From Pantoea allii (GTDB lineage: Bacteria; Pseudomonadota; Gammaproteobacteria; Enterobacterales; Enterobacteriaceae), in NCBI RefSeq assembly GCF_002307475.1, contig NZ_NTMH01000003.1:186001-250000 (forward strand): DNA of 64,000 nt. Reading direction: 5' to 3'. Below are positions 45,096 through 53,286 of the stretch, piece after piece. Positions within the stretch are counted from its first letter, which is position 1, and each line of letters begins with the position of its first letter. The notes under the pieces are model-generated. The model saw only the letters and a program-made list of their open reading frames with translations. It was not told the DNA's origin and did not search any database. A program made the position numbers and the translations under genes.

Positions 45096-45122
45096 TAATG
45101 CTTATTCTCGCGCTGTCGATAC
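45096..45122 (+). promoter_or_regulatory. Candidate sigma-28 (FliA) promoter of the chemoreceptor gene
   Basis: TAATGCTT, exactly 11-nt spacer, GTCGATAC; each box has two mismatches to TAAAGTTT-N11-GCCGATAA. It lies 66 bases before the start codon. Flagellar control is expected for a chemoreceptor. Confidence 0.45.
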
Positions 45123-45187
45123 CTGAATAGCGAATGTCATTCAGTACGGTGTACAGACTGGCGAACCTATTATTCGGGGAAATTTAC

Positions 45188-46828
45188 ATGACTATTACTC
45201 AGCGGCTTTTCCTGACGTTTTCATTACTCTCAGCATCAATGATTGCTATGGTTGTGATCGTCATCATGGTATTAGGCGGCTTTCAGTCGCGCTTCCAGTA
45301 CGTGCAAACCAACACACTGCCCTCGATTGTTGACCTGGATAAAATGGTTAACGGCAGTAACCGACTTAACGTAGCGCTCTATCGGCATCAAAGTGCAAAA
45401 GCCCTTGATAAACAGGCTGAATTTGAAAAGGAAATTTCCACGCGTATTGAAGCGCTTAAAGCACTGACTGAATTTTATCTCAAGAACGAAACCACTAACG
45501 ATCAGGATACGAAGCTCAGTGAAAATGCCTTAGCGCTGATTAAACAAATGGAAGTGCGCCTGCCGGCTTTTCTGACAAATTCGCGGACACATAATGATAC
45601 CGCCCTGGTGGATTTGCAGGGAAATAGCGGCGTCGGTCAGACTATTCGTGATTTAATTGAAAGTTATCAGAAACAACTCCAGCTCAATGTAGAGGTCGGC
45701 GCGGCATTTGAAAAAGAGAATAACCGGGTTTACCGGCAAACACTCTGGTCGTTAATTGCCGGTTCAGTCGCGATTATCCTGTTGCTCGGGGCTTTTTCCA
45801 TCAGGACGATTCTGGGCATCCGTAAAAACCTTAACGGTATGCGAGCGGCTATGGAACGCGCCAGTGAGCGACTTGATCTTACGCTGCGTGCCGATGATTC
45901 GCGCAAGGATGAAATTGGTCTGACGGCTAAAGCCTTTAATCATCTTATCGGGAATGTCGCGAACTCGCTTTCATCGGTTGAACGGTCGGCCCATTCGGTC
46001 AGTTCAGCCTCCTCGCAAATTTCCGCGGGCAATGAAGATCTCTCTTCCCGCACCGAGCAGCAGGCGGCTTCGCTGGAACAAACGGCCGCCAGCATGTCAG
46101 AGCTGAGTGAAACCGTCCGTCAGACGGCAGAAAACACCCGACTTGCCAGTCAACTGTCGAAAAACGCCCGTGAAATTTCCGATGACAGCTCCACGAAAGT
46201 CCATACGATGCTCGGCACCATGACTGACATTAAACACAGCTCTGAAAAGATCACCGCCATAATCACCCTGATAGAAGGCGTGGCTTTCCAGACCAATATT
46301 CTGGCGCTCAATGCCGCCGTCGAAGCGGCGCGGGCAGGTGAGCAGGGTCGGGGATTCGCGGTCGTAGCCGGAGAAGTTCGCAATCTGGCGCAGCGATCTT
46401 CGGCTTCGGCGCGCGAAATTAAAGAGCTTATCGAATCCTCCATGCGTTATGTGCAAACCGGAGTGAATCAGGCGGAGCAGGTGGGTGAGAACATGGGGCG
46501 CATGAATGAGGCGATCCGTCAGGTGACCGATCTTGTGGATGAAATTGCCGTCGCGTCTCAGGAGCAGTCGCTCGGTATTGGTCAGGTGCATCAGGCGGTC
46601 AATCAGATGGATGATGTGACACAGCAGAATGCGGCGCTGGTGGAGGAAGCCTCGTCGGCCTCTCGTTCACTGATGGATCAGGCTACGGCCCTGAACGAAC
46701 TTGTCGCAGCATTTGTGCTGGCGGAGCACGCGCCGGTTGTCCAGGCCAGCCCTGCCGCCATTTCTCCGGCCTTTGTTCAGGCTCGTGCGGCCTATGCTAA
46801 GCAGGAAGATAACTGGCAACGTTTTTAG
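45188..46828 (+). CDS. Methyl-accepting chemotaxis protein, full length
   Basis: 546 residues from the ATG at 45188 (MTITQRLFLTF), preceded by CGGGGAAA; an upstream in-frame ATG has no ribosome site. Topology is the Tsr/Tar plan: TM1 (about 10-32), periplasmic four-helix ligand domain (33-190), TM2 (about 194-215), HAMP (216-270), then the signalling coiled coil. The hairpin tip [21 protein letters not shown] lies near residue 370. The C-terminus NWQRF resembles the CheR-tethering pentapeptide. The ligand domain is not one I recognise (no aspartate/serine Arg motif evident). Confidence 0.9.
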   Translation: MTITQRLFLTFSLLSASMIAMVVIVIMVLGGFQSRFQYVQTNTLPSIVDLDKMVNGSNRLNVALYRHQSAKALDKQAEFEKEISTRIEALKALTEFYLKNETTNDQDTKLSENALALIKQMEVRLPAFLTNSRTHNDTALVDLQGNSGVGQTIRDLIESYQKQLQLNVEVGAAFEKENNRVYRQTLWSLIAGSVAIILLLGAFSIRTILGIRKNLNGMRAAMERASERLDLTLRADDSRKDEIGLTAKAFNHLIGNVANSLSSVERSAHSVSSASSQISAGNEDLSSRTEQQAASLEQTAASMSELSETVRQTAENTRLASQLSKNAREISDDSSTKVHTMLGTMTDIKHSSEKITAIITLIEGVAFQTNILALNAAVEAARAGEQGRGFAVVAGEVRNLAQRSSASAREIKELIESSMRYVQTGVNQAEQVGENMGRMNEAIRQVTDLVDEIAVASQEQSLGIGQVHQAVNQMDDVTQQNAALVEEASSASRSLMDQATALNELVAAFVLAEHAPVVQASPAAISPAFVQARAAYAKQEDNWQRF

Positions 46829-46835
46829 TGGATGT

Positions 46836-46874
46836 CGCCCAGGGCGGTCGCACTGATAGTGACCACCCTGGGCG
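46836..46874 (+). terminator. Hairpin after the chemoreceptor gene
   Basis: A long stem (14 bp with one mismatch, CGCCCAGGG / CCCTGGGCG) with an 11-nt loop, 8 bases after the stop. The U tract is poor. Confidence 0.55.
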
Positions 46875-46952
46875 CGCTATAACGTTCGAAAGGGGCTTTT
46901 TTCACTCGAATATGCCCGGGGTCTGCATCACGAGTCGTATCGCATTTCGATA

Positions 46953-47600
46953 TTATATTTTGCCACTGTAGAGCACCGGACCGGTGGGCTGACCTGTTGG
47001 TGAACCGCCCTCCGGTTCAAGGCTAATCGCGATAACCCCGTTTTTTACCGCATCACGTCCTGCGAGTTTAAGCTCGGTGGTGTCCCGCGCGTGGAGCAGT
47101 CCCAGAGAAACCGGCTGATGACCGGCAGGAATCAGCCACAGTTGCAGGCTGTTGTTGGCGGCTACCGTCGCGGGCTGCAACGGCGTGACGCGCAATTGTG
47201 TGAGCGTCTTGTCTGCACTGACGACCCATTGCCCCTGGTGCTGGGCGTCATTCATCACGGTAAGCGGCGTAAATTCCGGGGCCTTGATGGCCTGATAAGA
47301 CACCAGCGTCAGGGCGGCAAGGGCGGCGGCAACCATCCAGCCAATATAGGCGCGAGCAGCGCGGGGCCTTTTCCTGGCCGGCAGACTTAACGCAATTTTC
47401 TTCCAGACATACGCTGGTGGCACCTGCGGCATGACGTGAAGATCCAGCCCGGACAGCAGGTTTTGCCAGTTGGCGACCTGTTCAGCGAGTCCAGGCTCGG
47501 TCTGCAGGCGCTTCTGAAAACGTAATCGCGCGCCACCGCGTAGCGTACCAAGCGCATATTCAGCAGAGAGTGCATCGTCACGTTGGTGTTGTTTATTCAT
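46953..47600 (-). CDS. Anti-sigma factor, RskA/anti-sigma-K type
   Basis: 215 residues from the ATG at 47600, which overlaps the sigma gene stop (ATGA). N-terminal cytoplasmic part with the AEYALGTLRGGARLRFQKRL helix typical of anti-sigma-K proteins (ALG-L-x4-R-x-R), one membrane helix near residues 88-108 (YIGWMVAAALAALTLVSYQ), and a periplasmic RskA C-terminal domain (LWLIPAGHQPVSLGLL, AISLEPEGGSPTGQPTGPVLYSG). It should hold the cognate ECF sigma factor at the membrane until a signal triggers release. Confidence 0.87.
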   Translation of the reverse strand: MNKQHQRDDALSAEYALGTLRGGARLRFQKRLQTEPGLAEQVANWQNLLSGLDLHVMPQVPPAYVWKKIALSLPARKRPRAARAYIGWMVAAALAALTLVSYQAIKAPEFTPLTVMNDAQHQGQWVVSADKTLTQLRVTPLQPATVAANNSLQLWLIPAGHQPVSLGLLHARDTTELKLAGRDAVKNGVIAISLEPEGGSPTGQPTGPVLYSGKI

Positions 47601-48151
47601 AGTCCGACACACTCCCGAAGGTGCGCCATCGCCCGGCGGATCCAGCTTTTTACCGATCCGACCGGCTGCTGGAGCCAGTGAGCAATATCGCTGTGAGACA
47701 TGCCCTGATAGTAGGCAAGCGTAATGCTCTGACGCTGCTCACTGCTGAGGTTTCCCAGACAGCGCTGTAAACGAGCGGCTTGTGCATCATCCTGTCTGTT
47801 ATGCAGTTCGTCATGTTCAGCAACCAGAAGCGCATCATTATGCGCCTCTTCCGAACTGGCCATACGCGCCTGTCCGCTACGTAGCCAGTCAATACAGCGA
47901 TTACGGACAATATGGGTCATCCAGGTCAACGGGGAGCTCAGCTCGGCATTATAGGTTTCCGCCTTGCTCCAGATGGTGATATAGCAATCATGCAGCACCT
48001 CCTCTGCCCAGGGGCGGTGCTGCAACATGCGCAACGCGATGGCAAACAGGTGTGGCGATGTCAGCCGGTAAAGGTGTTCAAATGCCCGGCGATCGCCGTC
48101 GACGACTGCCTTCATTAGTTTTACCTGCTCCACTGCCTGCACCTTGTCCAT
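47597..48151 (-). CDS. ECF RNA polymerase sigma factor (SigK-like)
   Basis: 184 residues. Region 2 (residues 20-90: AFEHLYRLTSPHLFAIALRML, AEEVLHDCYITIWSKAETY) binds core polymerase and the -10 element; region 4 (130-180: LSSEQRQSITLAYYQGMSHSDIA, GSVKSWIRRAMAHLRECV) reads the -35. It sits between a fasciclin gene and its anti-sigma gene, the mycobacterial SigK/RskA arrangement. Likely partner promoter at 48800-48828. Confidence 0.9.
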   Translation of the reverse strand: MDKVQAVEQVKLMKAVVDGDRRAFEHLYRLTSPHLFAIALRMLQHRPWAEEVLHDCYITIWSKAETYNAELSSPLTWMTHIVRNRCIDWLRSGQARMASSEEAHNDALLVAEHDELHNRQDDAQAARLQRCLGNLSSEQRQSITLAYYQGMSHSDIAHWLQQPVGSVKSWIRRAMAHLRECVGL

Positions 48152-48191
48152 AAGCGTCCCGGATGATCTGTTTCCGTTCGAGTATAAATAA

Positions 48192-48755
48192 TTACTTCGG
48201 CATTAATACGGTATCAATCACATCTATCACGCCATTTTTTTGGTTGACGTCATAGGTGCTGATATTGGCTACGTTGCCCTGACCGTCTTTCAGCTGGATG
48301 TTATGGGGCCCATTATTCATGATCCACAACGGCTGACCGTTAACGGTTTTCAACTCAGCATGACCGCCGCCTTGTTTAATTTTGGCTTCCAGCGCCTTCA
48401 TATCATACTTACCTGCAACCACGTGATAGGTCAGTACGCTGGTCAGCATGGCCTTATTTTCTGGCTTCAACAGATTGTCCACGGTGCCAGCTGGCAGCTT
48501 AGCAAACGCCGCGTTAGTGGGGGCAAACACGGTAAAAGGGCCTTTACCTTCTAAGGTATCAACCAAACCGGCCGCTTTAACCGCCGCCACTAAGGTGGTG
48601 TGATCTTTGGAATTGACCGCGTTCTCAACAATATTTTTCTGAGGGAACATAGCCGCGCCGCCCACCATAACAGAATCCGAGGTCATAGCGGCCATGGATG
48701 CGGTGGTAAACAGCAATGCACTTGATACAACGGTAACAGCAATTAGCTTTTTCAT
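48192..48755 (-). CDS. Exported fasciclin-domain protein
   Basis: 187 residues with a Sec signal peptide (cleavage near SMAA, residue 22). One FAS1 domain: the H1 motif FTVFAPTNAAFAKLP near residue 95, the conserved YHVV (LTYHVVAGKYD) and the final GVIDVIDTVLMPK, which is the FAS1 H2 block. FAS1 domains mediate adhesion or matrix binding; here it is periplasmic or secreted. It heads a minus-strand operon with the ECF sigma factor (40-base gap) and the anti-sigma factor. Confidence 0.9.
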   Translation of the reverse strand: MKKLIAVTVVSSALLFTTASMAAMTSDSVMVGGAAMFPQKNIVENAVNSKDHTTLVAAVKAAGLVDTLEGKGPFTVFAPTNAAFAKLPAGTVDNLLKPENKAMLTSVLTYHVVAGKYDMKALEAKIKQGGGHAELKTVNGQPLWIMNNGPHNIQLKDGQGNVANISTYDVNQKNGVIDVIDTVLMPK

Positions 48756-48799
48756 CGTAAATCCTCATTAGAGCGTGGAGTAAGTGGCTTTCAATGAGA

Positions 48800-48828
48800 T
48801 ATACGAGAGCGGGATACAAACTGGATGC
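48800..48828 (-). promoter_or_regulatory. Candidate ECF-sigma promoter of the fasciclin operon
   Basis: On the minus strand GCATCC (48828-48823), 17-nt spacer, CGTATA (48805-48800). These are not sigma-70 boxes but have the look of ECF promoters; the -35 resembles the CCATCC I recall for mycobacterial SigK. Confidence 0.4.
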
Positions 48829-49184
48829 AGAAAAAAAATAATTTTTTTCAACGTGGCGCGTTGTTATCACACTCAGTCGCAAAGCCTGGCCTTTTCAACC
48901 GGCGTTCTCCTGCCCGTATGGGCGCGACAGGTCGGATGGTGGGCGACAGAAGACCTGCTCCCATCCGTTCTTCACGTTCCCGTATATGGCTCAGCGCCGA
49001 GGGGGAAAGACGCAGTATTGCAGCGGTACACATGAAACTTTTTTGCTACCGCCACGCAAAAAGCAATCAGCGCGTTAACCTTCTCTTTCAGCACCTGAGG
49101 TTTCGTCTGTGAAAAAGCGAGAAGGGTATTCCTGTTTTTCACGCATAAACTGTATCGATCCCATTCATCAGAGGTAAAGCCATC
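48829..49184. other. Intergenic region fasciclin / cupin
   Basis: About 350 bases; apart from the promoters of the two divergent genes I recognise nothing. The poly-A/poly-T tract at 48830-48850 is notable as likely bent or UP-type DNA on the fasciclin side. Confidence 0.35.
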
Positions 49185-49580
49185 ATGAAAATCATCAAAA
49201 ATGCATCCGTTCCCTCAGCCAAAGGGCCTGAGGCGTATTTCACCGGTCAGGTCCGCATTGACGCCCCGTTCAGCACAACCTCACCAGCCCGGGTCGGGGG
49301 CGCTACCGTCACCTTTGAGCCAGGTGCCCGGACGGCATGGCACACGCATCCCCTGGGCCAGACGTTGATAGTCACCGCCGGTCAGGGCTGGATTCAGTGT
49401 GAAGGCGAAGAGAAGCACACAATCAATCAGGGCGATATGGTGTGGATACCGGAAGACGTCCGTCACTGGCACGGGGCAACTGCCAACACCGCTATGACAC
49501 ATATTGCGATTGCCGAATCCCTTAACGGCAGCCCAGTGACCTGGCTTGAGAAAGTCACAGAGGCAGAATTTTTATCCTGA
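49185..49580 (+). CDS. Small cupin, hydroxynitrile-lyase-like
   Basis: 131 residues, a single cupin barrel. Metal ligands His-x-His ([13 protein letters not shown], with Gln four residues on) and a later His (DVRHWHG). Size, ligand spacing and whole-chain pattern follow the bacterial manganese cupin hydroxynitrile lyases (Granulicella GtHNL type), whose natural role is uncertain. AGAGG precedes the ATG. Cytoplasmic. It converges on the LysR gene downstream. Confidence 0.82.
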   Translation: MKIIKNASVPSAKGPEAYFTGQVRIDAPFSTTSPARVGGATVTFEPGARTAWHTHPLGQTLIVTAGQGWIQCEGEEKHTINQGDMVWIPEDVRHWHGATANTAMTHIAIAESLNGSPVTWLEKVTEAEFLS

Positions 49581-49613
49581 GCCACCGCTGGCGGCAGGCG
49601 GATGAGAGAAAAC

Positions 49614-50522
49614 CTACCAGGCTTCCCACTGCGGCGAGCTGAAGGTTTTTTTCATTAATTCGATAAAGCCCTGGGTGCGGGGAAGCCGTTTTTTCTCCTG
49701 CAGGCTGGTCAGGGCGACGATATCCGCCGCCGGCAGGGTGAACGCGGGCAGCAGGGGGATAAGTAACCCCTGGCGAAGCTCACTGCGGATATCCCAGGCC
49801 GAACGCACCATGATCCCTTTCCCGCCCAGCGCCCATTTTTTGATGATGCGGCCATCGTTGCTGGCCAGGCGCGGCGTAATTCTGACGATGGTTTCGTCAC
49901 CGTTATGGGTAAATATCCAGCGCGTGACATCCTCGGCATTCTCCCTGATCACCAGACAGTGATGGCGATGAAGCGCATCAGGATGTGTCGGTGTGCCATA
50001 GTGTTGCAGGTAAGCGGGCGAGGCGCAGAGAATACGCGGATTGGCGGCGAGCCACGTGCTGTAAAGCGTTGAGTCACGCAGATGACCAATATAGATCACC
50101 ACATCCCACTTATCGGCCTGCATCCAGTCGGGGTTATCGGAGAGCGTCAGATCGATACTGAGATCTTCGTGGCTGTCCGCGTAATCGGCCAGCAAGGGCG
50201 CAATATATTCAGAGCCAAAGCCCAGCGGAGCCAGCACTCTCAGCGTACCGCTGATACGGTTTCGCGTCTGGTCAATCACGTCCTGCAACTGGTCTATCTC
50301 ATGCAAAATCACGCGCGCCCGCTCAAGCAAGGCTTCGCCTTCATCGGTCAGGATGATGCGTTTTGCCGGGCGCAGAATCAGCTTAACCCCAATTTTATTT
50401 TCAATGCTTTGCAGGCGCTGCGTCACCGAGGGCGGGGTGATATCCAGATAGCGCGCGGCAGCGGCAAGGGTTGGATGTGAGGCGATGACCTGAAAAAAAC
50501 GTAAATCTTCACTGTTGATCAT
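49614..50522 (-). CDS. LysR-type regulator of the adjacent amino-acid operon
   Basis: 302 residues from the ATG at 50522 (MINSEDLRFFQVIASHPTL). N-terminal winged helix with the LysR signature (AAARYLDITPPSVTQRLQSIENKIG), effector domain from about 90. It is divergent from the D-serine-dehydratase-like gene across 85 bases that carry TAGGTTT-N-AACCTA, a 15-base dyad right over the start region, so it probably controls both itself and the operon. Effector unknown. Confidence 0.86.
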   Translation of the reverse strand: MINSEDLRFFQVIASHPTLAAAARYLDITPPSVTQRLQSIENKIGVKLILRPAKRIILTDEGEALLERARVILHEIDQLQDVIDQTRNRISGTLRVLAPLGFGSEYIAPLLADYADSHEDLSIDLTLSDNPDWMQADKWDVVIYIGHLRDSTLYSTWLAANPRILCASPAYLQHYGTPTHPDALHRHHCLVIRENAEDVTRWIFTHNGDETIVRITPRLASNDGRIIKKWALGGKGIMVRSAWDIRSELRQGLLIPLLPAFTLPAADIVALTSLQEKKRLPRTQGFIELMKKTFSSPQWEAW

Positions 50523-50607
50523 TAGGTTCAAACCTAATCATTAATTGGGCATGACCGCATTTTAAACAGATTTAAACGATGAGAGCATCAACTAAACCTC
50601 TACAGGA

Positions 50608-51747
50608 ATGCCGACGATGCTCAATCACTTAACCCTGACGACACCTTATCTCCTGTTAGATAAAGTTAAGTTCGAACGCAATATCAATCGGTTATACCAG
50701 CGGATTGAAGGACAGCACTGTCAGATTCGCCCGCATCTCAAAACACTTCGTACCCTCCAGGCGGCACCCTGTTTGCTGCAGGATCTGTCTTCGCCTGCCA
50801 CCGTTTCTACCCTGGCCGAAGCCGAGGCCTTTACCGCCGCCGGCTATAGCAATGTGCTTTACGCGGTGGGCATTGCGCCCGGTAAGTTACCCCGCGTTGC
50901 CGCCCTGCGCCGCAACGGGAAACAGGTGCATGTGTTGCTGGACAGCATGGCGCAGGCACAGGCCGTCAGCGACTACGGCTTACAACATCAGGTGATCTTT
51001 TCCGTGTTTATCGAGATTGACTGCGACGGCCATCGCGGGGGAATTCAACCTGCCGACGCGGCGCTGACGGCGATTGCCCGTCATTTGCACCAGGCCGGGA
51101 TGGTGGTGGAAGGTGTGATGACGCACGCCGGTGAGTCTTACCACTGCCGGTCGCAGGAGGAGATTATCCTTGCCGCACAGGAAGAGTGTCAGGCTGCTGT
51201 CACGGCAGCAAATCATATTCGTGCCGCCGGGATTCCGTGTCCGGTGGTCAGCGTAGGCTCCACACCGACGGCGCATGCGGCCCATGATCTGCAGGGCGTG
51301 ACTGAAGTCAGAGCCGGGGTGTTTTCCACCTTTGATCTCTTTATGCACAACCTGGGCGTTTGCACCCGCGACGATATCGCGCTTTCCGTCGTCACCACGG
51401 TGATCGGGCACAATCACGACAAAGGCTGGATCTTCGTCGATGCAGGCTGGATGGCCATGTCACGCGATCGCGGCACCGCCGCTCAGCACACCGATTACGG
51501 TTATGGGCTGGTGTGCGACGACGAAGGTTGCCCGTTGGGGCTGCTCCTGACGACCACGAATCAGGAACACGGGATTATTGCGCTGCCACATTACGGTGAT
51601 TATTCGACGGCAGACTTCCCGCTCGGCACCGTGCTGCGCGTGCTGCCCAATCATGCCTGTGCGACCGCCGCGATGCATACGCATTACCAGGTGATCGACA
51701 CCCGGAACGGCGAACATGAAGTCTGGCAACGGGTTGTGGGCTGGTAG
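50608..51747 (+). CDS. D-serine dehydratase-like / D-threonine aldolase-family PLP enzyme
   Basis: 379 residues, alanine-racemase-type N-terminal barrel plus C-terminal beta domain. The PLP Lys is in RPHLKT near residue 45; SVGSTPT is a phosphate loop; the C-terminal metal site reads PNHACA, i.e. His-x-Cys, the ligand set of zinc D-serine dehydratase and D-threo-3-hydroxyaspartate dehydratase, whereas D-threonine aldolases have His-x-Asp. I therefore favour a dehydratase. First gene of a four-gene operon. Confidence 0.85.
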   Translation: MPTMLNHLTLTTPYLLLDKVKFERNINRLYQRIEGQHCQIRPHLKTLRTLQAAPCLLQDLSSPATVSTLAEAEAFTAAGYSNVLYAVGIAPGKLPRVAALRRNGKQVHVLLDSMAQAQAVSDYGLQHQVIFSVFIEIDCDGHRGGIQPADAALTAIARHLHQAGMVVEGVMTHAGESYHCRSQEEIILAAQEECQAAVTAANHIRAAGIPCPVVSVGSTPTAHAAHDLQGVTEVRAGVFSTFDLFMHNLGVCTRDDIALSVVTTVIGHNHDKGWIFVDAGWMAMSRDRGTAAQHTDYGYGLVCDDEGCPLGLLLTTTNQEHGIIALPHYGDYSTADFPLGTVLRVLPNHACATAAMHTHYQVIDTRNGEHEVWQRVVGW

Positions 51748-51781
51748 CCGGGCGTTTTTTCATTCATTGTGCGAGGACATC

Positions 51782-53254
51782 ATGTCAGATTTTGATCCAG
51801 ATAAGGTCCGTCTTTCTACCGGCCACTTTATCAACGGCCAGTTCGTTTCTGCATCCGGTCGCACGCTGGGCATCAAACGTCCCTCTGATGGTCAGCATTA
51901 TGCCGACATTAACGAGGCGGACGCCGCTACAGTAGCTGATGCGGTGACTATTGCGGACGAAAAGCGCATCAGCAGCGGCTGGTCGAGCTGTTCACCACGG
52001 GAACGGGGAGCGGCGATTTCCCGCTGGGCAGATTTAATCGACGGCGACAGAGATTACCTGGCGCAACTCGAAGCGGTCGGTTCCACGCGTCCGATCACGG
52101 ACACCCGCAATATTGAAGTGCCGTTTACTGCGGCGGCCCTGCGCTTTTATGCAGAATGCGCAGATAAATACAGTGGCGATGTTTTTCCCACCCAGAGCAG
52201 CAGCCTGGGAATGCTGGTGCCGGAACCCTATGGGGTGATCGGTGCGATTACGCCATGGAATTTCCCGCTGTCGATGGCCTCATGGAAGTGCGGGCCGGCC
52301 CTGGCGGCAGGCAATGCGGTGGTGCTGAAACCTTCTGAGCTGACGCCGTTTTCTACCGCGCGCCTGGCTGAACTGGCGGTGCAGGCGGGCATTCCGGCAG
52401 GCGTGCTCAACGTGATTCAGGGCGGCGGGCAGGTCACGGGCAATGCGCTGGTCACGCATCCGCAGGTAAGAAAAGTGTCTTTTACGGGGTCCACTGCGAC
52501 CGGCGCCGCAATCATGAGCCAGGCCGCGCTGCACGGCACCAAACCGGTGACGCTGGAGCTGGGTGGAAAAAGTCCCCAACTGGTGTTTGATGATGCAGGC
52601 GATGCCAACGAGATAGCCGAGCGTCTGTTTCTGGGTTTCACCGTGAATGCTGGCCAGGCCTGCGTCTCAGGCACGCGCCTGATCATCCAGAAAGGCATAG
52701 CAGAAGCGGTGATCGAAAAACTGATTGCCTTGTGCAAGAAACCTGTGCCCGGTATGACCTGGCAGGCTTCCACCCGTTACTGTCCGCTTATCGACCAGCG
52801 TCAGGGCGAAAAAGTGGCGGCAATTATCGCGCAGTCCGTCGCACAGGGGGCGAGCATTCTGGCGGGCGGTCAACGCTACGAAAACACCGCGCAGGGCTGG
52901 TTCTGGCAACCGACGCTCTTATCCGGTGTCAGTCAGGATAACGTCGCGAATCAGCAGGAGATCTTCGGACCAGTGCTGACCATTCAGACGTTTAGCGATG
53001 AAGAAGAAGCCCTTGCACTGGCGCAGCACAATGTCTTTGGCCTGTGTGCTGGCGTGCATACTCTGAACATGCCGCGTGCAATGCGGCTGATGAAAGCGCT
53101 GGATAGCGGCACGGTCTGGATTAATCGTTATCGTCGGACCTGGGACTTTATCATCCCGACCGGGGGCTTCCAGGGGTCCGGTTTTGGCAAGGATCTTGGC
53201 AGGCAGGCCTTTGAGTCCTGCCAGCGCTACAAAAGTGTATTAATCGATTTTTAA
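51782..53254 (+). CDS. NAD(P)-dependent aldehyde dehydrogenase
   Basis: 490 residues from the ATG at 51782, behind GAGGACATC; the open frame begins inside the previous gene. ALDH family landmarks: ITPWNFPLSM (near 157), KPSE, FTGST cofactor loop, catalytic Glu in LELGGKSPQ (near 256) and catalytic Cys in NAGQACVSGTR (near 290), then EIFGPV. It likely oxidises a semialdehyde from the pathway of the neighbouring genes. Cytoplasmic. Confidence 0.9.
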   Translation: MSDFDPDKVRLSTGHFINGQFVSASGRTLGIKRPSDGQHYADINEADAATVADAVTIADEKRISSGWSSCSPRERGAAISRWADLIDGDRDYLAQLEAVGSTRPITDTRNIEVPFTAAALRFYAECADKYSGDVFPTQSSSLGMLVPEPYGVIGAITPWNFPLSMASWKCGPALAAGNAVVLKPSELTPFSTARLAELAVQAGIPAGVLNVIQGGGQVTGNALVTHPQVRKVSFTGSTATGAAIMSQAALHGTKPVTLELGGKSPQLVFDDAGDANEIAERLFLGFTVNAGQACVSGTRLIIQKGIAEAVIEKLIALCKKPVPGMTWQASTRYCPLIDQRQGEKVAAIIAQSVAQGASILAGGQRYENTAQGWFWQPTLLSGVSQDNVANQQEIFGPVLTIQTFSDEEEALALAQHNVFGLCAGVHTLNMPRAMRLMKALDSGTVWINRYRRTWDFIIPTGGFQGSGFGKDLGRQAFESCQRYKSVLIDF

Positions 53255-53286
53255 TCAGCTAACACCTTCGCTGGAGAGCACAGACT

